Of a stretch of DNA of 64,000 bases, positions 53,677-61,990 are shown in pieces. The notes beneath the pieces are model-generated. The model worked only from the letters and a program-made list of their open reading frames with translations. It made no database searches and was not told where the DNA came from. This DNA is from Phyllobacteriaceae bacterium (GTDB lineage: Bacteria > Pseudomonadota > Alphaproteobacteria > Rhizobiales > Rhizobiaceae). The DNA is taken from positions 62,001-126,000 of the forward strand of contig JADJTR010000007.1 in NCBI GenBank assembly GCA_016711085.1. Reading direction: 5' to 3'. The position numbers were made by a program, and so were the translations under genes. The stretch's first letter is position 1, and every line of letters begins with the position of its first letter.

Positions 53677-55631
53677 TCCCCCGCGATGCGCGGCGATGGT
53701 TTTCGCTCAAACGCGGCAGCCCGATCCGCGCCGCGTTCGGGGCGTTGCGGATGCGAACGATCGAGCCGGCGCGCCGGGCGGCAGCGGCGATCCGCCGGCG
53801 ATTTTCCGGGAAGACGTTCATCGGCGTCACCGGCAGCTCGGGCAAGACAACAACGACCTCCATCCTCCGTCACATTCTCGACGAAAACGGCATGGCCTGG
53901 GGGCCGGAGCGAGGGCGCAACGGCGTCGGCGACATACGGCGCGCCTTGCTCAACTATCCACGCGCCGCGACGCATCTGGTCATCGAAGTCGGCGCAGGCG
54001 AGACGGCGGCGTTGGCGAAATCCGCCGCGATGCTGCAGCCGGACATTGCCGTGATCACCATGGTGCGGCTGGAGCATTACTCCTATTTCCGGACACTGGA
54101 GAACGTCGCGGCGGAAAAGGGTCGGCTGGCCGAAGGCACGCGGCCGGGCGGGGTTGTCGTGGTCAACGGCGACGATCCGATGGCCGTCGAGGCCGGTCGC
54201 CGCACCAGTGCGCGGCTGGTCACCTTCGGTCTGGGCGAGAATGTCGATTATCGCGCCGTCGACATCGCCGCCGGCTATCCCGGTCGCCTGTCGCTCACGA
54301 TTGAAACGGCCGGGGGCGCCTACCGTGTGGAGGCGCCCTTCGTCGCACGCCATTTCTGGCTTCCGGTGACGGCCGCCTTCGCCGCCGCCGTCGAGGCCGG
54401 CGTCGATCCGGACATCGCCGCGCAGCGCATCGCGACATGCCCGGAAGTTTTCCATCGCATGAATGTCGTCGCCGTCCCCGATGGGCCGGTTTTCCTGCTC
54501 GACACGGCCAAGGCGCCCTACCATTCGTTGTTCCTCGCCTTTGACGCGGTGGCGTCGGCCGTGGCGCCGCGCAAGCGCATCGTGCTCGGCAAGATTTCCG
54601 ACTACGCCGGAAATCCGGCCAAGAAATACCGGGACGCCTACGCGGCCGCACGGGCCGCATCCGACGATGAAATCCTGCTCGACGCCCTGCGCACCAGCGT
54701 GCAGGCGGCGGCCGGGACGGTCGACCGGCGCTGGAAACGCGTGCGCATCAACGCCGCCGCCAGGCGCGAGACGCGCCAACCGGACTTCAGTCTCGGCGCG
54801 GCAACCGGCATGAGCTGCGGGATAGACAGCCTGACGACATTTGCGCTTCATCCCGACGTTGAAGCGACGCCCGAGCAATTCCGGCTGAAACTGCTCGTTC
54901 ACAACGATATCGGCGCCCATGCCGCGCCGCTGGCGCGCGTTCGCCAATTTGATAACGCCAAACGTTTCGCCGCAGGCGCGGGCCTGCCGCTGGTCGGCGT
55001 CGCGGCAGACCTTTCACCCTATTCCCGTTCGCCATTCATAAAGAACCACATCCTGCGCAGCGCCGCGGCGATGCTCGCCATCGGACACCTGTTCCACACC
55101 TGGCACCACTCGGCCGGCCAGTCGTTTTCCGGCGCTGTTTCGAGCGGCCGATTTTCCGGAATCGGCGCAGTCGAGGCGGGCGAGGTTCCGGCGCTTTCGA
55201 CAAGGCGGCGCACTTTCCGGGTGGCCGGGAACCACATGTCGCGGGTGGAAAAAACCGGCTTGGTCATGGATATGACCGAGGCGCAACGCCACCTCGCCGT
55301 CTGCATCCGCGGCCATGACCCCGGACTACGCAAGATCAACTGCGGCCAGTGCTACAAATGCGCCGCCTTCCTGCTGCAGGCGGAGGCGGAGGGAAAACTG
55401 GAGGCGTTCGGCGATACGTTCGATCTCGACGGCTTCCGGGCCGGACGGTCCCACGCCTGGTTCCGCCTATTGCGCCATTCCTTCGGCGACCGCCGCCTCA
55501 ACTACGATCGCGACCTCCTCGCCCATCTGTGGCGCATGGGCGCGGCGATGCCGGCCTGGGTCGCGCCCTTCGGCCGCCTCGCGGCGGGGAGGCGGCGCTG
55601 CGCGCCGGACAAGCGGCCGACGGCGCGGTAG
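53673..55631 (+). CDS. Fusion of a Mur ligase-like domain and a PP-loop ATPase-like domain
   Basis: 652 residues in one open frame. Residues about 1-330: Mur ligase (MurF-like) with P-loop IGVTGSSGKTTTTSILRHIL, HLVIEVGAGETAALAKSA, ITMVRLEHYSYFRTLENVAAEKGRL, VVVNGDDPMAV, and the start of the C-terminal domain KISDYAGNPAKKYRDAYAAA. That third domain stops short by roughly 80-100 residues. From about 332 (EILLDALRTSVQ) a second protein type begins without its usual N-terminus: ATGMSCGIDSLTTFAL is a PP-loop (SGGxDS-like), SPFIKNHILRSAAAML follows, and INCGQCYKCAAFLL is a CxxC zinc motif as in QueC/asparagine-synthase-like enzymes of glycan loci. It looks like an in-frame deletion joining two neighbouring genes. 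Confidence 0.68.
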   Translation: MIPRDARRWFSLKRGSPIRAAFGALRMRTIEPARRAAAAIRRRFSGKTFIGVTGSSGKTTTTSILRHILDENGMAWGPERGRNGVGDIRRALLNYPRAATHLVIEVGAGETAALAKSAAMLQPDIAVITMVRLEHYSYFRTLENVAAEKGRLAEGTRPGGVVVVNGDDPMAVEAGRRTSARLVTFGLGENVDYRAVDIAAGYPGRLSLTIETAGGAYRVEAPFVARHFWLPVTAAFAAAVEAGVDPDIAAQRIATCPEVFHRMNVVAVPDGPVFLLDTAKAPYHSLFLAFDAVASAVAPRKRIVLGKISDYAGNPAKKYRDAYAAARAASDDEILLDALRTSVQAAAGTVDRRWKRVRINAAARRETRQPDFSLGAATGMSCGIDSLTTFALHPDVEATPEQFRLKLLVHNDIGAHAAPLARVRQFDNAKRFAAGAGLPLVGVAADLSPYSRSPFIKNHILRSAAAMLAIGHLFHTWHHSAGQSFSGAVSSGRFSGIGAVEAGEVPALSTRRRTFRVAGNHMSRVEKTGLVMDMTEAQRHLAVCIRGHDPGLRKINCGQCYKCAAFLLQAEAEGKLEAFGDTFDLDGFRAGRSHAWFRLLRHSFGDRRLNYDRDLLAHLWRMGAAMPAWVAPFGRLAAGRRRCAPDKRPTAR

Positions 55632-55704
55632 ACGCCGCCATCTTTGGCTTGGCATTGGCGCGGCAATGGACTAGAGAGCCGTCGCTGGCGTCAAGCCGGC
55701 TTGC

Positions 55705-55794
55705 GGACAGGTGGCCGAGCGGTCGAAGGCGCACGCCTGGAAAGTGTGTATACGGGGAACCGTATCGCGGGTTCGAATCCCGCCCTGTCCGCCA
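55705..55794 (+). tRNA. tRNA-Ser (GGA)
   Basis: Ninety bases with encoded CCA. Acceptor GGACAGG pairs with CCTGTCC (55784-55790), D arm GCCGAGCGGTCGAAGGC, anticodon loop CTGGAAA with GGA at 55739-55741, long variable arm (TACGG with CCGTA) as in class II tRNAs, T arm GCGGGTTCGAATCCCGC. Reads UCC/UCU codons. Confidence 0.97.
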
Positions 55795-55923
55795 TTTCGA
55801 TTCGTTTTTCGGTCCGGTTTTTGCAACCTCTCATGGCTGACGGCGCCATAATATTGGGGAACCGGCGCAAAATCGGCTGGCCGATATGCATATGTTGCGA
55901 TATATTGTCATGAAGACGTGTCG

Positions 55924-55943
55924 CATTGGCCTAACGGCCAATG
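55924..55943. other. Hairpin and AT-rich palindrome between tRNA-Ser and arsR
   Basis: CATTGGCC (55924-55931), TAAC, GGCCAATG (55936-55943) is a perfect 8-bp stem. Just upstream, ATATGCATAT (55884-55893) is palindromic and CGATAT occurs at 55882 and 55899. The 227-bp gap holds no gene; these are candidate operator elements for the downstream ArsR regulator. Confidence 0.4.
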
Positions 55944-56021
55944 AGAATGCACGCCAAATTGCGAGGGAGCCTGTCGCGGCCAATTGAACGGCCGCTGGAA
56001 ATAGGGCATACGCGACGCAAA

Positions 56022-56408
56022 ATGAATGATACCCTCGCTTCGGAGCATGGAGAGCTTCTCATGGGTTTGCCCCAGCTGATCGCCGCCACCGGCGGTGACA
56101 AGGCTTTGATGGTCGAGCAGGCCCGCAAGGCGAGCGAACTGTTGAAGGCGCTCGCGCATGAAAGCCGCCTGCTGATCCTCTGCCTGCTCACGGATGGCGA
56201 AAAATCGGTTTCCGAACTGGAAGAAATCCTCGACCTGCCGCAGGCGGCGGTGTCGCAGCAATTGGCGCGATTGCGCTTCGACCGGCTGGTGACGACGCGG
56301 CGCGACGGCCGCAACATTTACTACACCATTGCCACGCGCGAAGTGTCGTCGGTGGTCGGAACCCTCTACGGGCTGTTCTGCGCCACGCCGGAGCCGCAGA
56401 AATCCTGA
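56022..56408 (+). CDS. ArsR/SmtB-family regulator (NolR/BigR-like)
   Basis: 128 residues. Winged helix: ARKASELLKALAHESRLLILCLLTDGEKSVSELEEILDLPQAAVSQQLARLRFDRLVTTRRDGRNIYYTIA. No metal-binding CxC in the recognition helix; C positions (ILCLL, LFCATP) recall the redox pair of BigR-type sulfide/persulfide sensors, which is only a suggestion. ATG 56022 used; ATG 56061 (MGLPQ), preceded by GGAGAG, is an alternative. Followed by a bidirectional terminator. Confidence 0.85.
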   Translation: MNDTLASEHGELLMGLPQLIAATGGDKALMVEQARKASELLKALAHESRLLILCLLTDGEKSVSELEEILDLPQAAVSQQLARLRFDRLVTTRRDGRNIYYTIATREVSSVVGTLYGLFCATPEPQKS

Positions 56409-56430
56409 CCGGCGGAATAGGCCGGAAATG

Positions 56431-56457
56431 AAAAAGGCGGCCTCACGGCCGCCTTTT
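56431..56457. terminator. Bidirectional terminator between arsR and hemA
   Basis: AAAAAGGCGGCC (56431-56442), TCAC, GGCCGCCTTTT (56447-56457). T runs on both strands end the convergent arsR and hemA transcripts. Confidence 0.88.
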
Positions 56458-56475
56458 CGTTTGTCCGGATGGCGC

Positions 56476-57693
56476 TCAGGCGACGGCGCGGGCGAGCGCG
56501 CACTGCGACCACAGGTCGCTCAGTCCCTCGACCAGGTGCTTGATGTCCTCGTCGGTGTGCAGCGGCGTCGGCGTGATGCGCAGGCGCTCGGTCTTGACCG
56601 GCACGGTCGGATAATTGATCGGCTGGACATAGATGCCGTAATTGTCGAGCAGGATGTCGGAAATCCACTTGCACTTGGCGGCGTCGCCGACGCGCACCGG
56701 GACGATGTGGCTCGGGTTCGGCATGTGGGGAATGCCGCGCCTGTCGAGGCCGGCGCGCACTTTCGCGACGTTTTCCTGATGCAGGCGGCGCTCGTCCCGG
56801 CTTTCCTTCAGATGGATGATCGAGGCGCGGGCGCCGGCGGCGAGCGCCGGGGGGATCGCGGTGGTGAAGATGAAACCCGAGGCGTAAGAGCGGACAAAGT
56901 CGACAAGCGCGGCCGAACCGGTGATGTAGCCGCCCATGACGCCGAACGCCTTGCCGAGCGTGCCCTCGATGACATCGATGCGGTGCATCAGGCCTTCGCG
57001 CTCGGCGACGCCGCCGCCGCGCGGCCCGTACATGCCGACGGCATGGACTTCATCGATATAGGTCAGTGCGCCGAAAGCTTCGGCAACGTCGAGAATTTCC
57101 TTGATCGGCGCAATATCGCCATCCATCGAATAGACGCTCTCGAAGGCGACGAGCTTGGGCGCTTTCGGATCGTCGGCGGCCATCAGGCGCGCCAGATCCT
57201 CGGGCGAATTGTGCTTGAACAGACGCTTCTCGGCGCGGGAGTGGCGAATGCCCTCAATCATCGAGGCGTGGTTCTTGGCGTCGGAGTAGACGATGATTCC
57301 GGGGATTTTCGCCGCCAGCGTGCCGAGCGCGGCCCAGTTGGACACATAGCCGGATGAAAACAGCAGCGCGGCTTCCTTGCCGTGCAAATCGGCCAACTCG
57401 TTCTCGAGCAGCACATGGTAGTGGTTGGTGCCGGAAATGTTGCGGGTGCCGCCGGCGCCGGCGCCGGAGAGGTCGAGCGTCTCCCGCATGGCGGCGAGAA
57501 CCTTCGGGTTCTGACCCATGCCGAGGTAATCGTTGGAACACCAGACGGTGACATCCTGGGTCGTGCCGTCGGCGCGATGGCGCGTGGCGCGCGGGAAACC
57601 GCCGCGATGACGTTCGAGATCGGCGAAGACGCGATAATTGCCGGCCTGATGCAGCTTGGCCAACTCGCCTTCAAAGAAACGGTCGAAATCCAT
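56476..57693 (-). CDS. hemA: 5-aminolevulinate synthase
   Basis: 405 residues. PLP enzyme of the C4 (Shemin) pathway: glycine plus succinyl-CoA gives ALA. WCSNDYLGMGQNPKV, GAGGTRNISGTNHYHVLLENELA, ESVYSMDGDIAPIKEI, YIDEVHAVGMYGPRGGG and EGTLGKAFGVMGGYI (PLP lysine about 244). Presence of this route rather than glutamyl-tRNA reductase supports Alphaproteobacteria. Monocistronic; no clear FNR or CRP site in the 180-bp leader. Confidence 0.96.
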   Translation of the reverse strand: MDFDRFFEGELAKLHQAGNYRVFADLERHRGGFPRATRHRADGTTQDVTVWCSNDYLGMGQNPKVLAAMRETLDLSGAGAGGTRNISGTNHYHVLLENELADLHGKEAALLFSSGYVSNWAALGTLAAKIPGIIVYSDAKNHASMIEGIRHSRAEKRLFKHNSPEDLARLMAADDPKAPKLVAFESVYSMDGDIAPIKEILDVAEAFGALTYIDEVHAVGMYGPRGGGVAEREGLMHRIDVIEGTLGKAFGVMGGYITGSAALVDFVRSYASGFIFTTAIPPALAAGARASIIHLKESRDERRLHQENVAKVRAGLDRRGIPHMPNPSHIVPVRVGDAAKCKWISDILLDNYGIYVQPINYPTVPVKTERLRITPTPLHTDEDIKHLVEGLSDLWSQCALARAVA

Positions 57694-57873
57694 GGGCGTT
57701 TCCCTATGTATTTTTGCGCACCCTGCCCATCCGTTAATGTTTGGTCAACGGTTGGAACCATTCCAAACTGCGGATTCGGGCCTGACGCGACGATTTTACC
57801 CATCCCGGAGGCCGCTGAATACCCGGTCCAAAGTCCGAATGCCGGAGATGGGAGCCGGCGTCCTTGATTTCGC

Positions 57874-58395
57874 TCAAGCGCGCGCCGCGCCATCCATCAA
57901 CGCGATCAAGCCCTTGAGAATGTCGATCGGGCGCGGCGGACAGCCGGGAACGACCAGATCGACGGGTATGACGTCGCCAACGCCGCCGACAATGGCGGGC
58001 GAACCGGCAAAACAGCCGCCATCGCGACCGCAATCGCCGAGCGCCACGACCCATTTGGGATCGGGGGTGGCGTCGAAGGTGCGGCGCAACGCCTCGGCCA
58101 TGTTCTTCGTCACCGGGCCGGTGACCAGCAGCACGTCGGCGTGACGCGGCGAGGCGGTGAATTTCAGGCCGAAGCGTTCGACATCGTAGAACGGATTGTT
58201 CAACGCATGGATTTCCAGTTCGCAGCCATTGCAGGAGCCGGCGTCGACCTCACGGATGGCGAGCGAGCGGCCGAGCGCGGCGCGGGCGGATCGTTTCATG
58301 GCGTCGGCGACTTCGGCCATCGCCGCATCGTCGGCGGCGGGCGCGGCTTCCGTCGCCGGGCCGCCGAGCAGATTGCGGAGGAAGACGCTGCGCAT
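57874..58395 (-). CDS. hyfI: Hydrogenase-4-like small subunit (NuoB/HyfI family)
   Basis: 173 residues, peripheral arm. Carries the proximal 4Fe-4S (N2-type) ligands: SCNGCELE (C55, C58), LGDCGRDGGC (C122), PGCPPRPIDIL (C152). Matches the NuoB-like small subunit of Hyf/Hyc and related complexes. ATG 58395 overlaps the upstream large-subunit stop. It is the last gene of the Hyf-like operon and sits 180 bp from hemA. Confidence 0.9.
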   Translation of the reverse strand: MRSVFLRNLLGGPATEAAPAADDAAMAEVADAMKRSARAALGRSLAIREVDAGSCNGCELEIHALNNPFYDVERFGLKFTASPRHADVLLVTGPVTKNMAEALRRTFDATPDPKWVVALGDCGRDGGCFAGSPAIVGGVGDVIPVDLVVPGCPPRPIDILKGLIALMDGAARA

Positions 58396-59879
58396 CACAG
58401 ATCGTGCCCGGAGTAGGAGCAGTTGAAGGATTTGTTGCAGAGCGGAAAATCAGCAACGATGTCGCCTTCGATCGCCGCCTCGAGCAGCGGCCACTGGAAC
58501 CAGGACGGATCGCGCAGATGGCAGCGCTCGATGCGGCCGTCGGCGCCGATGCGCAGCCACGCCAGGCAATCGCCGCGGAAGCTCTCGACCAGCGCCATGC
58601 CCTCGACGCCCGACCGCTTGCGCGGCAGATCGACGAAAAAGGGGCCGCCGGGGAGACGCCCGAGAATTTGCGAAACCAGCGCCAGGCTCTGCTCGACCTC
58701 GCGGATGCGCACCCACAGGCGGGCGTTGACGTCGCCCTCCCCGAACAGCGGCGTGTCGAAATCCACAATGTCGTAGGGCGGAAACGCAAAAGCCTTGCGC
58801 GCGTCGAAGGCCCGGCCGGAGGCGCGGCCGACATGGCCGCCGGCGGCGAAGCGGCGGACCAGATCCGGCCTGACGATGCCGGTCGTCACCGTGCGATCCT
58901 GCAGCGAGGCGGCGCCGTCATAGATTTCGACAATGCGGGGGAAGCGTTCGCGGACGAAGGTCACGAGCGATCGGATGGCGTCGCCGCCGTCTGGCGCGAG
59001 ATCGCCCGCGACGCCGCCCGGAATGACGCGATCGCGCATCAGGCGATGGCCGAAGGCGGCGTCCGCGGCGCGCAACGTCCGTTCGCGCAGCATGCCGCAC
59101 TCGGCCAGCAGCAGCGGATAGGTGGCGTCGTTGCAGACCGCGCCGATATCGCCGAAATGATTGGCAAGGCGCTCGATCTCGGCCATCAGGGCGCGCAGGA
59201 AATGAGCGCGGCCGGGAACCTCGACGCCGAGCGCCGCTTCCGCCGAGCGGGCGAAGGCGATCTGCCAGGCAACGGTGGAATCGCCCGACAGGCGTCCGGC
59301 GACAATCGCCGCCTCGTCGAGTGTCTTGCCCACCATCAGCCGCTCGACGCCCTTGTGGACGTAGCCGAGGCGCTGCTCGAGGCGCACGACGGTCTCGCCA
59401 TTGACGGTGAAGCGGAAATGGCCCGGTTCGATGATGCCGGCATGGACCGGGCCGACCGCGATTTCGTGCAGGCCCTCGCCCTCGACCGGCAGGAAGGCGT
59501 AGGGGATGACCGCGCCGCCGTCCCATTTGCCGTGGTCGAGCCAGGGGCGGTCATCTGGCGCCCCCCGCGGCGTCAGGCCCCACAGGTCGCGAATGGTCCG
59601 CTCAAGCCGGATCGCCGGCGCATGTTGCGCGCCGACCGAGGGAAAACCGCCGTCCGGACAGGCGAGCGTCAGCACGCCGACGGCGTTTGCCGCCTCGTCG
59701 AGCAGCGCCATGTGAACGCTCGCGCCGTCGCCCCACAGGCCGAGCAGCGCGCATTCGCCCCGACCGAGCAATCCCGCCGCATCGGTCCACGCGTCGGCAT
59801 CGACGGCGACGCGCGGCCACGGCGCATGGCGGGCGGCCTTTTTTCCCCTGGCGAGAAGTGTGGCGAGCGGGCTCATCAT
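58395..59879 (-). CDS. hyfG: Hydrogenase-4-like large subunit lacking NiFe ligands (HyfG/NuoCD-like)
   Basis: 494 residues: NuoC-like N-terminus (about 1-150) joined to a NuoD-like core. RLGYVHKGVERLMVGKT and HFLRALMAEIERLANHFGDIGAVCND match. At the first NiFe site, where hydrogenases have RxCGxC, it reads AGRLSGDSTVAWQ with no Cys. The C-terminal second site reads FNCSYSGHDL instead of DPCxxC, retaining a single Cys. NiFe cannot be bound in the normal way, so this is an energy-converting hydrogenase-related (Ehr-like) subunit of unknown electron chemistry. Confidence 0.85.
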   Translation of the reverse strand: MMSPLATLLARGKKAARHAPWPRVAVDADAWTDAAGLLGRGECALLGLWGDGASVHMALLDEAANAVGVLTLACPDGGFPSVGAQHAPAIRLERTIRDLWGLTPRGAPDDRPWLDHGKWDGGAVIPYAFLPVEGEGLHEIAVGPVHAGIIEPGHFRFTVNGETVVRLEQRLGYVHKGVERLMVGKTLDEAAIVAGRLSGDSTVAWQIAFARSAEAALGVEVPGRAHFLRALMAEIERLANHFGDIGAVCNDATYPLLLAECGMLRERTLRAADAAFGHRLMRDRVIPGGVAGDLAPDGGDAIRSLVTFVRERFPRIVEIYDGAASLQDRTVTTGIVRPDLVRRFAAGGHVGRASGRAFDARKAFAFPPYDIVDFDTPLFGEGDVNARLWVRIREVEQSLALVSQILGRLPGGPFFVDLPRKRSGVEGMALVESFRGDCLAWLRIGADGRIERCHLRDPSWFQWPLLEAAIEGDIVADFPLCNKSFNCSYSGHDL

Positions 59880-59883
59880 CGTC

Positions 59884-61329
59884 TCATCCGAGCAATGCCG
59901 CGACGTTCTGGAACCACGTCACCAGCGGCGGCGGCAGCCAGATGCCGGCCATCAGCACCAGCGCCAAATGGGCGTAAAGCGGGGCGTAGGAGGCGTGCGA
60001 CACGCCCATCGGCCCGACCGGCTTGCCGAAGGCGACGCCGGTCAGGCGCAGGAACAACGCGCCGAAGGCGATGAGCAGGCCGAACGCCAGCGGAACGGCG
60101 ATCAACGGCGCGCGGGCGAAGGTGGAGGTGACAACGAGAAATTCGCTCATGAACACGCCGAAGGGCGGCAGGCCGGCGATGGCCGCTACGCCGGCCACCA
60201 GCGCCCAGCCGAGCGCCGGATGGCTTTCGGTCAATCCGCGCAGATCGGCGATCTTCTGCGTACCCTTGATCTGGGCGATGTGGCCGACGGCGAAGAAGAT
60301 CGCCGATTTGGTCAGCGAGTGCATGGTCATGTGCAGAAGGCCGGCGAAATTGGCGAGCGGTCCGCCCATGCCGAAGGCGAAAACGATAATGCCCATGTGT
60401 TCGATGGAGGAATAGGCGAAAAGGCGTTTGATGTCGCCACGGCGATAAAGCATGAAGGCGGCGAAGATGAGCGAGACGAGGCCGAGCGTGACCATCAGCG
60501 GTCCCGGCGGAATCGCTTCCGTGTTGACCGCCATCATCATCTTGAAGCGCAGCACGGCGAACAGGGCGACATTGAGGAGCAGGCCGGAGAGCACGGCCGA
60601 AATCGGCGTCGGGCCCTCGGCGTGCGCATCGGGCAGCCAGGCGTGCAGCGGCGCGAGACCGACCTTGGTGCCGTAGCCGAGCATCAGGAAGACGAAGGCG
60701 ACGTTGAGCAGGGCCGGATCGAAAGCGTCGGCGCGGGCGACGAGGTTGGTCCACGTCATCGCCTCGATGCCCTCGCCGATCACCGGCTGCGCCGCCATAT
60801 AGACGAGGATTGTGCCGAACAAAGCGAGCGCGATGCCGACGGAGCCGAGGATGAAATATTTCCACGCTGCCTCGAGCGCCTCGTGGGTGCGGTAGAGGCC
60901 GACCATGACCACGGTCGAGAGCGTCGCCAGCTCCACCGCCACCCACATCAGCCCGATATTGTTGGAGACGAAGGCGAGGTTCATGCCGAACATCATCGCC
61001 TGGTACATGCCGTGGTAGAAGCGCAGATAGGCCGGCGTCAGTTTTCCGGTTTCCAGTTCGTGGGCGATGTAACTCGCCGAAAACACGCTGGTGGTGAAAC
61101 CGACGAAACAATTGAGCGCGATGAAGACGATGTTGAGATCGTCGACGATCAAATAGGGGCCAGGGGCCGGGCGCTCGACCCCGAACAGCGAAAAGGCGGC
61201 GACGAGAGAGACGAGGCTCGCCAGGACGTTCAGCCGCGACGTCAGCACGTATCCCGGCAACAAAGCGAGCAGCAGCGCCGAGAAGGCCGGCGCGATCAGC
61301 ACGATGACGACGGGATCGAAGCCGGTCAT
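59884..61329 (-). CDS. hyfF: Hydrogenase-4-like membrane subunit F (antiporter type)
   Basis: 481 residues, about 14 membrane helices of the Mrp/NuoL-M-N proton-pump family. MNLAFVSNNIGLMWVAVELATL holds the TM5 Glu, FVFLMLGYGTKVGLAPLHAWLPDAHAEGPTPISAVLSGLLLN the TM7-8 Lys/His, RRGDIKRLFAYSSIEHMG is the canonical loop. It likely moves protons coupled to the peripheral redox arm. Its stop lies 4 bp before the hyfG ATG. Confidence 0.9.
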   Translation of the reverse strand: MTGFDPVVIVLIAPAFSALLLALLPGYVLTSRLNVLASLVSLVAAFSLFGVERPAPGPYLIVDDLNIVFIALNCFVGFTTSVFSASYIAHELETGKLTPAYLRFYHGMYQAMMFGMNLAFVSNNIGLMWVAVELATLSTVVMVGLYRTHEALEAAWKYFILGSVGIALALFGTILVYMAAQPVIGEGIEAMTWTNLVARADAFDPALLNVAFVFLMLGYGTKVGLAPLHAWLPDAHAEGPTPISAVLSGLLLNVALFAVLRFKMMMAVNTEAIPPGPLMVTLGLVSLIFAAFMLYRRGDIKRLFAYSSIEHMGIIVFAFGMGGPLANFAGLLHMTMHSLTKSAIFFAVGHIAQIKGTQKIADLRGLTESHPALGWALVAGVAAIAGLPPFGVFMSEFLVVTSTFARAPLIAVPLAFGLLIAFGALFLRLTGVAFGKPVGPMGVSHASYAPLYAHLALVLMAGIWLPPPLVTWFQNVAALLG

Positions 61330-61988
61330 TGGCGCTCCCCGCGATAATCGTCGAGGGCGGAAATATCGACGGAATCGAAGCGTTCGCGGATACGGAACAG
61401 GAAGACGCCGATGACGATGAAGGCGACGAGCACCGAGAAGGCGACGGAAATTTCCACCACCAGCGGCATGCCCTTGGCCGCGGTGGCGGCGAGGATGAGG
61501 CCGTTTTCAAGGCTCATGAAGCCGATGACCTGACTGACGGCGTTGCGCCGCGTCACCATCACCAACAGGCCGATCAGCACGATGGCGAGCGCGAAGGCCA
61601 GATCCTCGCGGGCGAGCGGATCGGCTTCGGCGGCGACGTCGAGCATCAACGCCATCGACAGCGCCACCAGCCCCATGGCCGCCATCATGGTCAACCCGGT
61701 CGACAACGCCGCCTCGATGTCGCGGTGGATGCCGAGGCGGCGCACGATGCGGTGCAGCCCGACGGGAATGACGATCGCCTTGAAGACAATCGCGATCAGC
61801 GCCGTCCAGTAGAGATGCGGCGCATCCTGCAGCCAGGCTTGCCAGGCGACGGCCATCGACAGGACGATGGCGTGGGCAGCGAAAACGTTGATCATCGAGG
61901 TGAGGCGGTCCTGGTAGAGCATGGCGATAGAGACCAGCACGAGGCCGCCGGCGAGGATGTGGGCAATGTCGAGAACGAGGCGCTCCAT
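61326..61988 (-). CDS. hyfE: Hydrogenase-4-like membrane subunit E
   Basis: 220 residues, about seven membrane helices. MERLVLDIAHILAGGLVLVSIAMLYQDRLTSMINVFAAHAIVLSM and FMSLENGLILAATAAKGMPLVVEI match HyfE; the C-terminal half is related to NuoK (conserved Glu of SLENG). Overlaps hyfF by 4 bp. Confidence 0.88.
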   Translation of the reverse strand: MERLVLDIAHILAGGLVLVSIAMLYQDRLTSMINVFAAHAIVLSMAVAWQAWLQDAPHLYWTALIAIVFKAIVIPVGLHRIVRRLGIHRDIEAALSTGLTMMAAMGLVALSMALMLDVAAEADPLAREDLAFALAIVLIGLLVMVTRRNAVSQVIGFMSLENGLILAATAAKGMPLVVEISVAFSVLVAFIVIGVFLFRIRERFDSVDISALDDYRGERQ

Positions 61989-61990
61989 GG

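Noticed and set aside
57694..57873. FNR/CRP-type or CtrA site upstream of hemA
   Set aside because: No TTGAT-N4-ATCAA match. TTAA-N7-TCAAC at 57736-57751 deviates from the CtrA consensus and was not scored as a site.
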